Shown: piece by piece, positions 34,103-42,036 of the stretch | How the letters are laid out: each line of letters opens with the position of its first letter | Numbering within the stretch: the stretch's first letter is position 1 | Source: Dyella_B sp966430775 | Lineage (GTDB): Bacteria > Pseudomonadota > Gammaproteobacteria > Xanthomonadales > Rhodanobacteraceae | DNA: 42,036 nucleotides | Reading direction: 5' to 3' | NCBI GenBank assembly: GCA_966430775.1 | Contig: CBJMMB010000015.1 | Span: 1-42,036, forward strand | Notes under the pieces: generated by a model | The model's input: the letters and a program-made list of their open reading frames with translations, nothing else | Databases searched by the model: none | What the model was told of the DNA's origin: nothing | Translations under genes and position numbers: made by a program

Positions 34103-35362
34103 ATGAGCCTGAAGCTGCGACTCATCGCGATGAATTTCCTGCAGTACTTCATCTGGGGTGCGTGGTTGATCACCATCGGCGCGTACTGGTTCCAGAACCG
34201 GCATTGGTCGGGCGCGCAGTTCGGCGCGATCTTCTCCACCATGGGCCTGGCCTCGTTGTTCATGCCGTCGATCCTGGGCGTGGTGGCGGACAAGTGGATC
34301 CGCGCCGAGCGCCTGTATGGCTGCCTGCACATCGCCGGCGCGGCAGTGCTGTGCGTGGTGCCGACCATCGATCATCCCGGCACACTGTTCTGGGTGATGC
34401 TGCTGAACATGATGTGCTACATGCCCACCATCTCGCTGGCGATCACGGTGGCGTACAACGCGCTCAAGCGCGACGGCGCGGATGTGGTGCGCGTGTATCC
34501 GCCGATCCGCGTATGGGGCACGGTGGGCTTTATCGCCGCGATGTGGATGGTGAGCCTGCTGCACCTGGAAACCACCACCGGGCAGTTCTACGTGGCGGCG
34601 GGAGCATCTTTGCTGCTGGGCGTGTACGCCTTCACGCTGCCGCCTTGCCCGCCGCGTCTGCGCGGCGTGGATCACCGCAGCTGGCTGGATGCGCTCGGCC
34701 TTACCTCGTTTGCGCTGTTCAAGCAGACCAAGATGGCGGTGTTCTTCATCTTTGCGATGTTGCTCGGCGCCGCGTTGCAATTGACCAACGCCTACGGCGA
34801 CACCTTCCTGCACGACTTCGCGCATGTGGATGCGTACAGGGACCTGATCGCGGTGCGCTACCCCGCCATCATCATGTCGATTTCGCAGGTGTCGGAAACG
34901 CTGTTCATCCTGGCCATTCCGTTCTTCCTCAAGCGCTTCGGCATCAAGACGGTGATGCTGATCAGCATGCTGGCGTGGACGCTGCGCTTCGGCCTGTTCG
35001 CGTTCGGCGATCCGGGTAACGGACTGTGGATGATCGTGCTGTCGTGCATCGTCTACGGCATGGCGTTCGACTTCTTCAACATCTCCGGCTCGCTGTTCGT
35101 GGAAGGCCAGAGCGATCCGGCGATCCGCGCCAGCGCGCAGGGTCTGTTCATGCTGATGACCAACGGCGTCGGCGCCGTGCTAGGCAGCTCGATCAGCGGT
35201 CTGGTGATCGACGCCTATTTCACCCGCCCGGACCATTCGCTGGACTGGCACGGCATCTGGCTGAGCTTTGCCGGATACGCGGTGGTGGTGGCGGTGCTGT
35301 TCGTGTTCCTGTTCAAGCACAAGCACGTACCAGAGACGCTTGAGGGCGTACCCGCGCACTGA
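34103..35362 (+). CDS. Nucleoside:H+ symporter family MFS transporter (NupG/XapB-like)
   Basis: 419 residues with twelve predicted membrane segments. The N-terminus LRLIAMNFLQYFIWGAWL closely follows the NupG/XapB pattern, as do IRVWGTVGFIAAMW and ISGSLFVEGQ. It should import nucleosides with protons across the inner membrane. No nucleoside-catabolism gene is next to it, so the substrate rests on the family alone. ATG 34103 starts the conserved part; the ribosome-binding site is weak (GGGGGA, about 12 bases upstream). Confidence 0.85.
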   Translation: MSLKLRLIAMNFLQYFIWGAWLITIGAYWFQNRHWSGAQFGAIFSTMGLASLFMPSILGVVADKWIRAERLYGCLHIAGAAVLCVVPTIDHPGTLFWVMLLNMMCYMPTISLAITVAYNALKRDGADVVRVYPPIRVWGTVGFIAAMWMVSLLHLETTTGQFYVAAGASLLLGVYAFTLPPCPPRLRGVDHRSWLDALGLTSFALFKQTKMAVFFIFAMLLGAALQLTNAYGDTFLHDFAHVDAYRDLIAVRYPAIIMSISQVSETLFILAIPFFLKRFGIKTVMLISMLAWTLRFGLFAFGDPGNGLWMIVLSCIVYGMAFDFFNISGSLFVEGQSDPAIRASAQGLFMLMTNGVGAVLGSSISGLVIDAYFTRPDHSLDWHGIWLSFAGYAVVVAVLFVFLFKHKHVPETLEGVPAH

Positions 35363-35363
35363 C

Positions 35364-35387
35364 GTAGGTTGGGGTGCAAACCCCAAC
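35364..35387. repeat. REP-like hairpin
   Basis: GTAG then GTTGGGGT (35368-35375), GCAA, ACCCCAAC (35380-35387). It resembles one unit of the doublet at 33050, starts one base after the transporter stop, and may terminate that transcript. Confidence 0.65.
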
Positions 35388-35411
35388 AGGGCCATCTACG
35401 TCGCGCGTTGG

Positions 35412-35427
35412 GGGCATTACAATGCCC
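35412..35427 (+). promoter_or_regulatory. Palindromic -10 region of dusB
   Basis: GGGCAT-TACA-ATGCCC is a perfect palindrome that contains a -10 hexamer, TACAAT (35418-35423). A start 6-7 bases later would fall on or next to the dusB ATG at 35430, giving a leaderless mRNA. The -35 position (TCTACG, 35395-35400) matches poorly. Confidence 0.45.
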
Positions 35428-35429
35428 GG

Positions 35430-36416
35430 ATGCAGATCGGCCCCTACCGCATCGACCCGCCCGTGGTGCTCGCGCCCATGGCCGGGGTCACCGACAAGCC
35501 TTTCCGCCTGCTGTGCAAACGGCTGGGCGCAGGGCTTGCCGTGTCGGAGATGACCACCGCCGATCCGCGCCTGTGGCAGACGCGCAAATCGCTCAAGCGC
35601 ATGGACCACGATGGCGAGCCCGAACCGGTCAGCGTGCAGATCGCCGGCTACGACCCGGCGATGCTCGCCGAAGCGGCGCGCTTCAACGTGGCGCATGGCG
35701 CGCAGCTGATCGACATCAACATGGGTTGCCCGGCGAAGAAAGTCTGCAACGTGTGGTCCGGTTCGGCGCTGCTGCAGGACGAGCCGCTGGTGGCGCGCAT
35801 CGTGAAAGCGGTGGTGGATGCGGTGGATGTGCCGGTCACGCTGAAGATCCGCACCGGCTGGGATCGCGAGCACAAGAACGCGCTCAGCATCGCACGCATC
35901 GCCGAAGATAACGGCATCGCCGCGCTCGCGGTGCATGGCCGCACGCGCGCCGATAAATACGAAGGCGAAGCCGAATACGAAACGATTGCCGCAGTAAAGG
36001 CAGCAGTGCGTATTCCGGTATTGGCCAATGGCGACGTCACCACGCCGCAACAGGCCAAGCATGTGCTTGAGGTGACACGCGCCGACGCAGTGATGATCGG
36101 CCGCGGCGCGCAAGGCCGTCCGTGGATCTTCCGCGAGGTGGCGCATTACCTCGCCACCGGCGAACTTTTGCCCGAGCCTTCGCCACACGAAGTAGCGGAG
36201 ATCCTGCTCGGCCATCTGGAACATCTGCATACGTTCTACGGCGAACAAGCCGGCGTGCGCATCGCGCGCAAGCATCTTGGCTGGTACGCGAAAGACCGAC
36301 CGGAAAACACGGCGTTTCGCGATGTGGTCAATCGCGCCGAGAGCGCGCACGAACAAGTGCGCCTCACACGCGCGTATTTCCAGGCCCTGCAGGAAAACTG
36401 GCGCATCGCCGCCTGA
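35430..36416 (+). CDS. dusB: tRNA-dihydrouridine synthase DusB
   Basis: 328 residues. Dus enzymes reduce uridine to dihydrouridine in tRNA using FMN and NADPH. The FMN-site APMAGVTDKPFR (15-26), the catalytic cysteine in NMGCPAKKV (Cys100), LKIRTGWD, AVHGRTR, PVLANGDV and MIGRGAQGRPWIF are all typical of DusB. In E. coli dusB forms an operon with fis; here the next 267 bases (36417-36683) contain no fis gene. ATG 35430 has no Shine-Dalgarno sequence. Confidence 0.93.
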   Translation: MQIGPYRIDPPVVLAPMAGVTDKPFRLLCKRLGAGLAVSEMTTADPRLWQTRKSLKRMDHDGEPEPVSVQIAGYDPAMLAEAARFNVAHGAQLIDINMGCPAKKVCNVWSGSALLQDEPLVARIVKAVVDAVDVPVTLKIRTGWDREHKNALSIARIAEDNGIAALAVHGRTRADKYEGEAEYETIAAVKAAVRIPVLANGDVTTPQQAKHVLEVTRADAVMIGRGAQGRPWIFREVAHYLATGELLPEPSPHEVAEILLGHLEHLHTFYGEQAGVRIARKHLGWYAKDRPENTAFRDVVNRAESAHEQVRLTRAYFQALQENWRIAA

Positions 36417-36683
36417 ATATCTCCGCTGCGCAGATAGGCTGAAACAAGCTTTTACAAGCTCTGTTTAGATTCCAGGCCCGCGCGCCTCAAACCCGCAAAA
36501 TCCCCTCCAGACAGCGATCGCACTCGCACCTGGCACGGCGATCCCTGTCCATGGCGTCCCTCACGGCCGAACGGCCTGCTTAGGACCGCACCCAACCGTT
36601 TCACCGCATGCGGAACCGCCTCGGCGGATTCCCTCGGTTTCGTGCCGCCCGACACACGTTGACCATCGACCCTGGAGGAAGAA

Positions 36684-38213
36684 ATGAAAACCCGTATCGA
36701 TTCACTGATCATCGGCAAGCGACACGAGAAACTGTTGTGGCTGAGCCTGCTGGCCGTATCCACGGTGGCGCTGAGTCTGCTGCCGACGAAGAAAGCCGAG
36801 GCGCACGGTTACATCAGCAGCCCGCAATCGCGCGCCGTGCTGTGTACCGCCGCCGGTGGCAACTTGAACGCCAACTGCGGCAGCTATCAGTGGGAACCGC
36901 AGAGCATCGAATATCACCCGCAGGCTTCCGCGTATCACTATCCGGATGCCTCGCGCGCATGCACCGGCAGCTTCATGCAGTGCGGCCCCGGTGACGGCTG
37001 GATCGCCTCAGGCGGCAATGGTGGCGGCTATGGCGCCATCAACGAACAGACCGCCACACGCTGGCACAAACATCGCATCACGCCCGGCGAGCGCACCTTT
37101 ACCTGGACCTACACGGCACCGCATCCGGTCGCCTACCAGGAGTTCTACATCACCAAGAACGGCTGGAATCCGAATGCGCCGCTGACGCGCGATTCGTTCG
37201 ACGCCACGCCGATCGCGCGCTTCGAAGGCAACAACCAGATGCCTGGCAGCTCCACCGATCGCCGGGTGACGATTCCCGCCGATCGCAACGGCTACCACGT
37301 CGTGCTCGCGGTGTGGAAAGTGGGCGATACGCCGGCTTCGTTCTACCAGGTGATCGACTTCGACATCCAGAACGACGGCACCGTGCCGGAGTGGAACGTG
37401 GTCGGCTCGATGCACCCCGAACCGCTGCTGCCGGGTGACAAGGTTGGCGTGCGCGTGTTCACCGACAACGGCGAACTGCCGCAGCCGGGTATGCTGGTGA
37501 TCGACAGCGAAGAGCTGGGCCAACCCACCATGTGGCCGCACGCCCTGGCTACCGCGCTCAACAACATGAACCAGGAGCACCTGGGTTTCCGCACCGGCAT
37601 GCTCAACGCGCAAGGCGAAGTGGTGCCCAACTACGGCCAGAACAACTTCTATGTGCGCGCCAACAGCCATACCAAGCGCGTGGAAGTGGTGAAGGAAATC
37701 GCCGATATGCCGGCCCAGTTGCGCCTGACCGGTTTGCAGGACAGCTACACCGCGACCGATGGCCGCGTGAACCTGCACTTCAACGCGATCGCCAGCGGCA
37801 GCGAGAACTACACCATCAATGTCGCGGTGTTCGACCAGAACGGTACGCCGGTCGCGCACAAGCTGGGCCCGGTGGGCAACAACAATCCGCACTTCCATGT
37901 CGCACTGGAAAACGCCACGCCCGGCACCTATGACGTTACCGCGCTGGCCACGGTCAACCACGAGCCCAAGGCGCAGGCGCAGCATCGCTTCACCCTGCTC
38001 CCCGCGGACGCGGGTGGCGACTATGACCACGTGTTCCCGGCGGGCCTGGGCCAGTACAGCGCCGGCACCACGGTGCTGCAGCCGAAGGACAACGCGGTGT
38101 ACGAGTGCAAGCCCTGGCCGTACACCGGTTACTGCAACCAGTGGACCGCCAACAGCACTGCCTTCGAACCGGGCGTGGGGCATGCCTGGCAGGAAGCCTG
38201 GATCCGCAAGTAA
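36684..38213 (+). CDS. gbpA: Secreted AA10 lytic polysaccharide monooxygenase, GbpA-like
   Basis: 509 residues. After a long signal peptide (cut at AEA-HGYI) the mature protein begins with His41, the N-terminal copper ligand of LPMOs. His147 in YTAPHPVAY is the second histidine and Phe220 in SFYQVIDFDI the axial residue. The AA10 domain is about 41-232. Two middle domains like GbpA domains 2 and 3 follow (about 235-460), then a C-terminal chitin-binding module (about 473-509, with Cys475, Cys484 and several Trp). It should oxidatively cleave chitin outside the cell and aid attachment. GGAGGAAGAA just before the ATG is a strong ribosome-binding site, and a strong terminator follows. The symbol is by domain layout. 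Confidence 0.92.
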   Translation: MKTRIDSLIIGKRHEKLLWLSLLAVSTVALSLLPTKKAEAHGYISSPQSRAVLCTAAGGNLNANCGSYQWEPQSIEYHPQASAYHYPDASRACTGSFMQCGPGDGWIASGGNGGGYGAINEQTATRWHKHRITPGERTFTWTYTAPHPVAYQEFYITKNGWNPNAPLTRDSFDATPIARFEGNNQMPGSSTDRRVTIPADRNGYHVVLAVWKVGDTPASFYQVIDFDIQNDGTVPEWNVVGSMHPEPLLPGDKVGVRVFTDNGELPQPGMLVIDSEELGQPTMWPHALATALNNMNQEHLGFRTGMLNAQGEVVPNYGQNNFYVRANSHTKRVEVVKEIADMPAQLRLTGLQDSYTATDGRVNLHFNAIASGSENYTINVAVFDQNGTPVAHKLGPVGNNNPHFHVALENATPGTYDVTALATVNHEPKAQAQHRFTLLPADAGGDYDHVFPAGLGQYSAGTTVLQPKDNAVYECKPWPYTGYCNQWTANSTAFEPGVGHAWQEAWIRK

Positions 38214-38223
38214 ACAAGACACC

Positions 38224-38237
38224 GCTCCAATTGGAGC
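38224..38237. other. 14-base perfect palindrome
   Basis: GCTCCAATTGGAGC starts 10 bases after the LPMO stop and before its terminator. Role unknown; it could be an additional weak hairpin. Confidence 0.4.
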
Positions 38238-38254
38238 CATCTGAAAACGGGAAT

Positions 38255-38282
38255 GCCGGCAGCTGAGCTGCCGGCTTTTTTT
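38255..38282 (+). terminator. Terminator of the LPMO gene
   Basis: GCCGGCAGC, TGA, GCTGCCGGC, then seven T. A classic strong intrinsic terminator. Confidence 0.95.
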
Positions 38283-38293
38283 GGAAGACCGAA

Positions 38294-38515
38294 GTGAAGA
38301 ACGTGCACCTGGACAACCGCCAGCCTGGGCGGCGCAAGCAGATGATCGAATTCTGGGAAGAACTGCTGCTGTCGGCCGCGGAGCAATTGATCGTCACCGG
38401 CAAGACCGACGTCGCTACGCTGGAAGGCATGCGCAACGAGTTGCAGGCGGTGCGTAATGATCCCAATGCGGTGTTCTTTTTCGCCTTCGTGCAGGCGCGC
38501 GCCAACGTTTACTGA
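38294..38515 (+). CDS. Small conserved-looking protein, unknown
   Basis: 73 residues from GTG 38294 or 57 from ATG 38342. Not recognised. It is predicted helical, without signal or membrane segment: IEFWEELLLSAAEQLIVTGK, then TLEGMRNELQAVRNDP and FFFAFVQARANVY. GGAAG lies about 8 bases before the GTG, which is itself only 12 bases after the terminator T-run, so the promoter would have to overlap the terminator or transcription would have to read through. Codon use is like the neighbours, which supports a real gene. Confidence 0.5.
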   Translation: MKNVHLDNRQPGRRKQMIEFWEELLLSAAEQLIVTGKTDVATLEGMRNELQAVRNDPNAVFFFAFVQARANVY

Positions 38516-38582
38516 CCGCTGCCGCAAGCCCTTGCGGACGCGATACAGGCATCATGGGCGGATCGCCTTTCGCGGTCGCGTC

Positions 38583-39524
38583 ATGCTCGATCCCTCTTAT
38601 CACCATTCGCTGAACCGTGTGCTTCGCGCCTTGCTGCTGGGCGCGATGCTGTTGCTCAGCGGTTGCGAAGCCAGCCTGTTCGCCGGCTTGAACGCCACCG
38701 ATCGGCGCGCCGGCATCGAGGCACAGCGCGGCATCGTGTTCGACGCCGCGCATGATCTGAAACTGGACGTCTACCGCCCCGCCGGCGTGGTACATGCGCC
38801 GCTGGTGGTGTTCCTCTACGGCGGCAGCTGGGTGCGCGGCGAACGCGCGTGGTATCGCTTCGTGGGCACCGCGTTGGCGTCGCGCGGCGTGGTGGTGGTG
38901 ATTCCGGATTACCGCAAGTATCCGCAGGTAAAGATGGACGGCTTCATGCAGGACGCGGCGCGCGCGGTGGCATGGGCCTACCGGCACGCGCAAGCCGAGG
39001 GCGGCACGCCGGACGACATGTTCGTGATGGGCCATTCGGCCGGCGGGCAGATCGGCGCCCTGCTGGCGACCGATCCTGCCTGGCTGGCGCCGTATGGCTT
39101 GCGTCCGGACCAGCTGGCGGGTTTTATCGGCCTGGCTGGCTGCTACGACTTCATGCCGATTCCGGCCAACGAAAAAGACATGCTCGGCATGTTCGGACGC
39201 GACGCGGCCGCCCAGGCCCGCGCGCAGCCGGTGCGTTTCGTGCGCGGCGATGAGCCGCCGATGCTGCTGTTGCAGGGCCAGGCCGATCGCGAAGTGGCGC
39301 CGGCCAACGCGCTGTCGCTGGCCCGTGCGCTGCAGGCGCGGCACGACGCCGTCACCCTGCGCCTGTACCCGGACGTGGGCCATAACGCGCTGGTGTTCGC
39401 CCTGTCCCGGCCGTTCCGCGCCGAGGCGCCCACGCTCCAGGATGTGCTGCGCTTTATTCACGAACATCCGGCAGCCACGGCCGCCCATGGCCGTTTGGAC
39501 GTCCATTCGCCGCCGCCGGCCTGA
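38583..39524 (+). CDS. Lipoprotein alpha/beta-hydrolase esterase
   Basis: 313 residues. A lipoprotein signal with lipobox LLSGC (Cys28) places it in the periplasm or outer membrane. The fold is that of the BD-FAE/hormone-sensitive-lipase group: FLYGGSWVRG (oxyanion loop, HGG changed to YGG), nucleophile elbow GHSAGG (Ser152), Asp235 in GQADREV and His267 in DVGHNAL. It should hydrolyse esters of small or carbohydrate-linked substrates; a link with the upstream polysaccharide-active LPMO is possible but unproven. Confidence 0.88.
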   Translation: MLDPSYHHSLNRVLRALLLGAMLLLSGCEASLFAGLNATDRRAGIEAQRGIVFDAAHDLKLDVYRPAGVVHAPLVVFLYGGSWVRGERAWYRFVGTALASRGVVVVIPDYRKYPQVKMDGFMQDAARAVAWAYRHAQAEGGTPDDMFVMGHSAGGQIGALLATDPAWLAPYGLRPDQLAGFIGLAGCYDFMPIPANEKDMLGMFGRDAAAQARAQPVRFVRGDEPPMLLLQGQADREVAPANALSLARALQARHDAVTLRLYPDVGHNALVFALSRPFRAEAPTLQDVLRFIHEHPAATAAHGRLDVHSPPPA

Positions 39525-39565
39525 ACCTGCCCTTCACCCGTCATACGGATATGCCAGACTGGGCG

Positions 39566-39594
39566 GTGAAACCCGAGGGGAGTGCGTGTATCAT
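39566..39594 (+). promoter_or_regulatory. Likely metK promoter
   Basis: -35 GTGAAA (39566-39571), 17 bases, -10 TATCAT (39589-39594). A start near 39601 leaves a leader of about 45 bases with a small hairpin (TCTTTA-TCCG-TAAAGA, 39615-39630) directly before the AGGA ribosome-binding site. The leader is too short for a known SAM riboswitch. Confidence 0.55.
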
Positions 39595-39645
39595 GCGCAG
39601 TTCCCCTTTCCATCTCTTTATCCGTAAAGAAGGATATAAGCCACG

Positions 39646-40845
<1,200 letters not shown>

Positions 40846-40872
40846 GCGTCGGTGCACCTCTGGTTAAAGAAG

Positions 40873-40900
40873 CGGGCCGTCCTTCGGCCCGTTTCTTTTT
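40873..40900 (+). terminator. metK terminator
   Basis: CGGGCCG, TCCTT, CGGCCCG, then TTTCTTTTT. A strong intrinsic terminator 28 bases after the metK stop. Confidence 0.95.
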
Positions 40901-40983
40901 GGAGTCAGCTACTCTCGTGCAGATGTCGAGAATCGTTTTGTCTGCGCAGAAGTAGGGATATCGAAGCAGACTCCGGCCCAGGT

Positions 40984-41526
40984 CTATATGAATTCATCAT
41001 CGGCAACCGCCTCGAACAGTTTCCCGTGATCCAGCGGCGGCAAATCAAATAATTCCCGCACACGGTCCACCGGAAACCCGATGTGCTTGGGCTGAAGCAC
41101 CACCGCTTTGGCCAGGCGACGGGTCAATGCCTCGGCGGAATTCGCCTTGCGATAGCGAATGGCGGTCTCGATGTCCGTGGCGAACCAATTGAGCGTTCCC
41201 AATACCGAGCGCGAGGTGCTCGCCGCTATCTCCAGCGGATTGCATGCCTGCACTTCGGCGGCTGCCATCTCGGGCGGAATTTCAATATGCAGCAGCGCGT
41301 GAAACAAGGCGTGCTCGAATCGCTTGAGCAGCGTTGCATAGGGCGCAGCATCGATCACCACGCCGAAGCGCGTGGGCTCACTGGTAGCGACCACCAGTTG
41401 CATGCGCGATACCCGGATCAGGTTGGCGGTCCATTCGCCGAGGCGGCCACCCGAGGGCTGCGGATGAGGCATGGGTGTTACCTTCATCGCACGCAGGAGT
41501 TTTCCGGTGCAGCGGAACGCCGTCAT
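40984..41526 (-). CDS. DUF6933-like protein, unknown function
   Basis: 180 residues from ATG 41526, which has GAGGA 8-9 bases upstream. The start FRCTGKLLRAMKV, then GRLGEWTANLIRVSRMQLVVATSEPT and TSRSVLGTLNWFATDIE, matches what I recall of the DUF6933 domain, which has no known function. No signal peptide or membrane segment. It converges with metK and stands alone. Confidence 0.7.
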   Translation of the reverse strand: MTAFRCTGKLLRAMKVTPMPHPQPSGGRLGEWTANLIRVSRMQLVVATSEPTRFGVVIDAAPYATLLKRFEHALFHALLHIEIPPEMAAAEVQACNPLEIAASTSRSVLGTLNWFATDIETAIRYRKANSAEALTRRLAKAVVLQPKHIGFPVDRVRELFDLPPLDHGKLFEAVADDEFI

Positions 41527-41617
41527 CAAATTTTTCCTCGTCATGCCAAGCCGAAAGGTCGGGAACGACGGAACGAGCATGATCGCGAACCGCCCATGCG
41601 CAGCGATCCAGCCGAAT

Positions 41618-42036
41618 TCAATCCTTCTTGTCGGCCGACGAAGCCAGTATCACCTTCTTGCTCTTGCGATGGACCAGCCGGGTGCCGGACTTGGAATGGG
41701 ACTTGGCCACCCGCGGGCAACTCTTGCCGCGATGCGGCGTGCAGCTGCGCGAAGCGCGGCGATGGGCGGGAGCGGTTTCGTCGGCCTCGGCCGTGCCGAT
41801 CGGCGACAGCGCGGCCAGCACGCGGTGCGCCCTGCTCGGCATACCGACCTGGGCGATCAGCGTATCCGGCGTGACCTGGTGGTCGAAGCCGTCATCCAGC
41901 AGGCGCGCCATCAGATTGTCGCGCGCCGAGGCGCTGCGGCCGCCCAGCACCACGGCGAACAGGCGACGGCCGTCGCGCACTGCCGTGGAAGCCAGGTTGA
42001 AGCCGGAGGCGTCGGTGAAACCGGTCTTCAGGCCAT
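41618..42036 (-). CDS. D-Ala-D-Ala carboxypeptidase (S11 family), C-terminal fragment
   Basis: About 139 C-terminal residues; the gene continues past the right edge. The first visible residues GLKTGFTDASGFNLAST contain the KTG motif of the serine penicillin-binding fold, and VRDGRRLFAVVLGGRSASARD follows as in DacA/DacC. The usual C-terminal PBP5 beta domain and amphipathic anchor are absent. Instead the last 60 residues are rich in Arg, Lys, Ser and His (HRRASRSCTPHRGKSCPR), a basic tail that may bind the wall or membrane. This suits a PbpG/DacF-like rather than PBP5-like protein. Confidence 0.85.
   Translation of the reverse strand, partial: GLKTGFTDASGFNLASTAVRDGRRLFAVVLGGRSASARDNLMARLLDDGFDHQVTPDTLIAQVGMPSRAHRVLAALSPIGTAEADETAPAHRRASRSCTPHRGKSCPRVAKSHSKSGTRLVHRKSKKVILASSADKKD

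Noticed and set aside
36417..36683. A fis gene or small RNA after dusB
   Set aside because: No open frame resembling Fis and no clear RNA structure; only the LPMO ribosome-binding site is recognisable.
39525..39645. Possible SAM or SAH riboswitch before metK
   Set aside because: Only about 45 bases lie between the likely transcript start and the ATG, and no known riboswitch core is visible.

Overview
The window looks like chromosome of a high-GC gammaproteobacterium of the order Lysobacterales (Xanthomonadales). The Rhodanobacteraceae (Dyella, Rhodanobacter, Luteibacter and relatives) are the best guess. This rests on the protein sequences, on a division and cell-wall cluster without murD, and on the order mraZ / rnpB / rsmI / lpoA / yraN. 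The species cannot be named from sequence alone.

Region 1 (1-14376, minus strand) is an almost complete dcw cluster, read in the order mraZ, rsmH, ftsL, ftsI, murE, murF, mraY, ftsW, murG, murC, ddl, ftsQ, ftsA, ftsZ (ftsZ runs off the left edge). Nine of the junctions are 4-base ATGA overlaps, so this is one tightly coupled operon. It starts from a sigma70-like promoter that carries TGGGA repeats, the known type of MraZ operator. The genes make UDP-MurNAc-pentapeptide (MurC/E/F, Ddl), pass it to lipid carriers (MraY, MurG) and build the divisome (FtsL/I/W/Q/A/Z). murD, which many relatives place between mraY and ftsW, is missing.

Region 2 (14500-18812) holds the RNase P RNA gene (minus strand), a RelE/HigB-type toxin with an HTH antitoxin (plus strand), rsmI (minus strand), and lpoA-yraN (plus strand).

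Region 3 (18813-30902) is the accessory part. It is a two-partner secretion locus on the minus strand: an outer-membrane TpsB/CdiB transporter, then a 2,881-residue TpsA/CdiA-like filamentous protein, then a Cys-rich lipoprotein starting 5 bases after the TpsA stop, then a second small lipoprotein and a small membrane protein. The TpsA C-terminus has no VENN motif. It ends in a domain with a GHSRG nucleophile elbow and plausible Asp and His partners, so it may be a lipase or phospholipase effector with a lipoprotein immunity partner. The distal genes are visibly more AT-rich than the rest of the window.

Region 4 (31091-42036) is mixed metabolism: a GlcD-type FAD oxidase translationally coupled to a four-cysteine uracil-DNA glycosylase, a LysE/RhtB exporter, a NupG-type nucleoside transporter, DusB, a secreted chitin-active AA10 polysaccharide monooxygenase, a small unknown protein, a lipoprotein esterase, MetK, a DUF6933-like protein, and the 3' end of a D-Ala-D-Ala carboxypeptidase. 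The gaps from 33050 to 35390 hold three palindromic repeat elements (a REP doublet, a MITE-like inverted repeat, and a REP-like hairpin).
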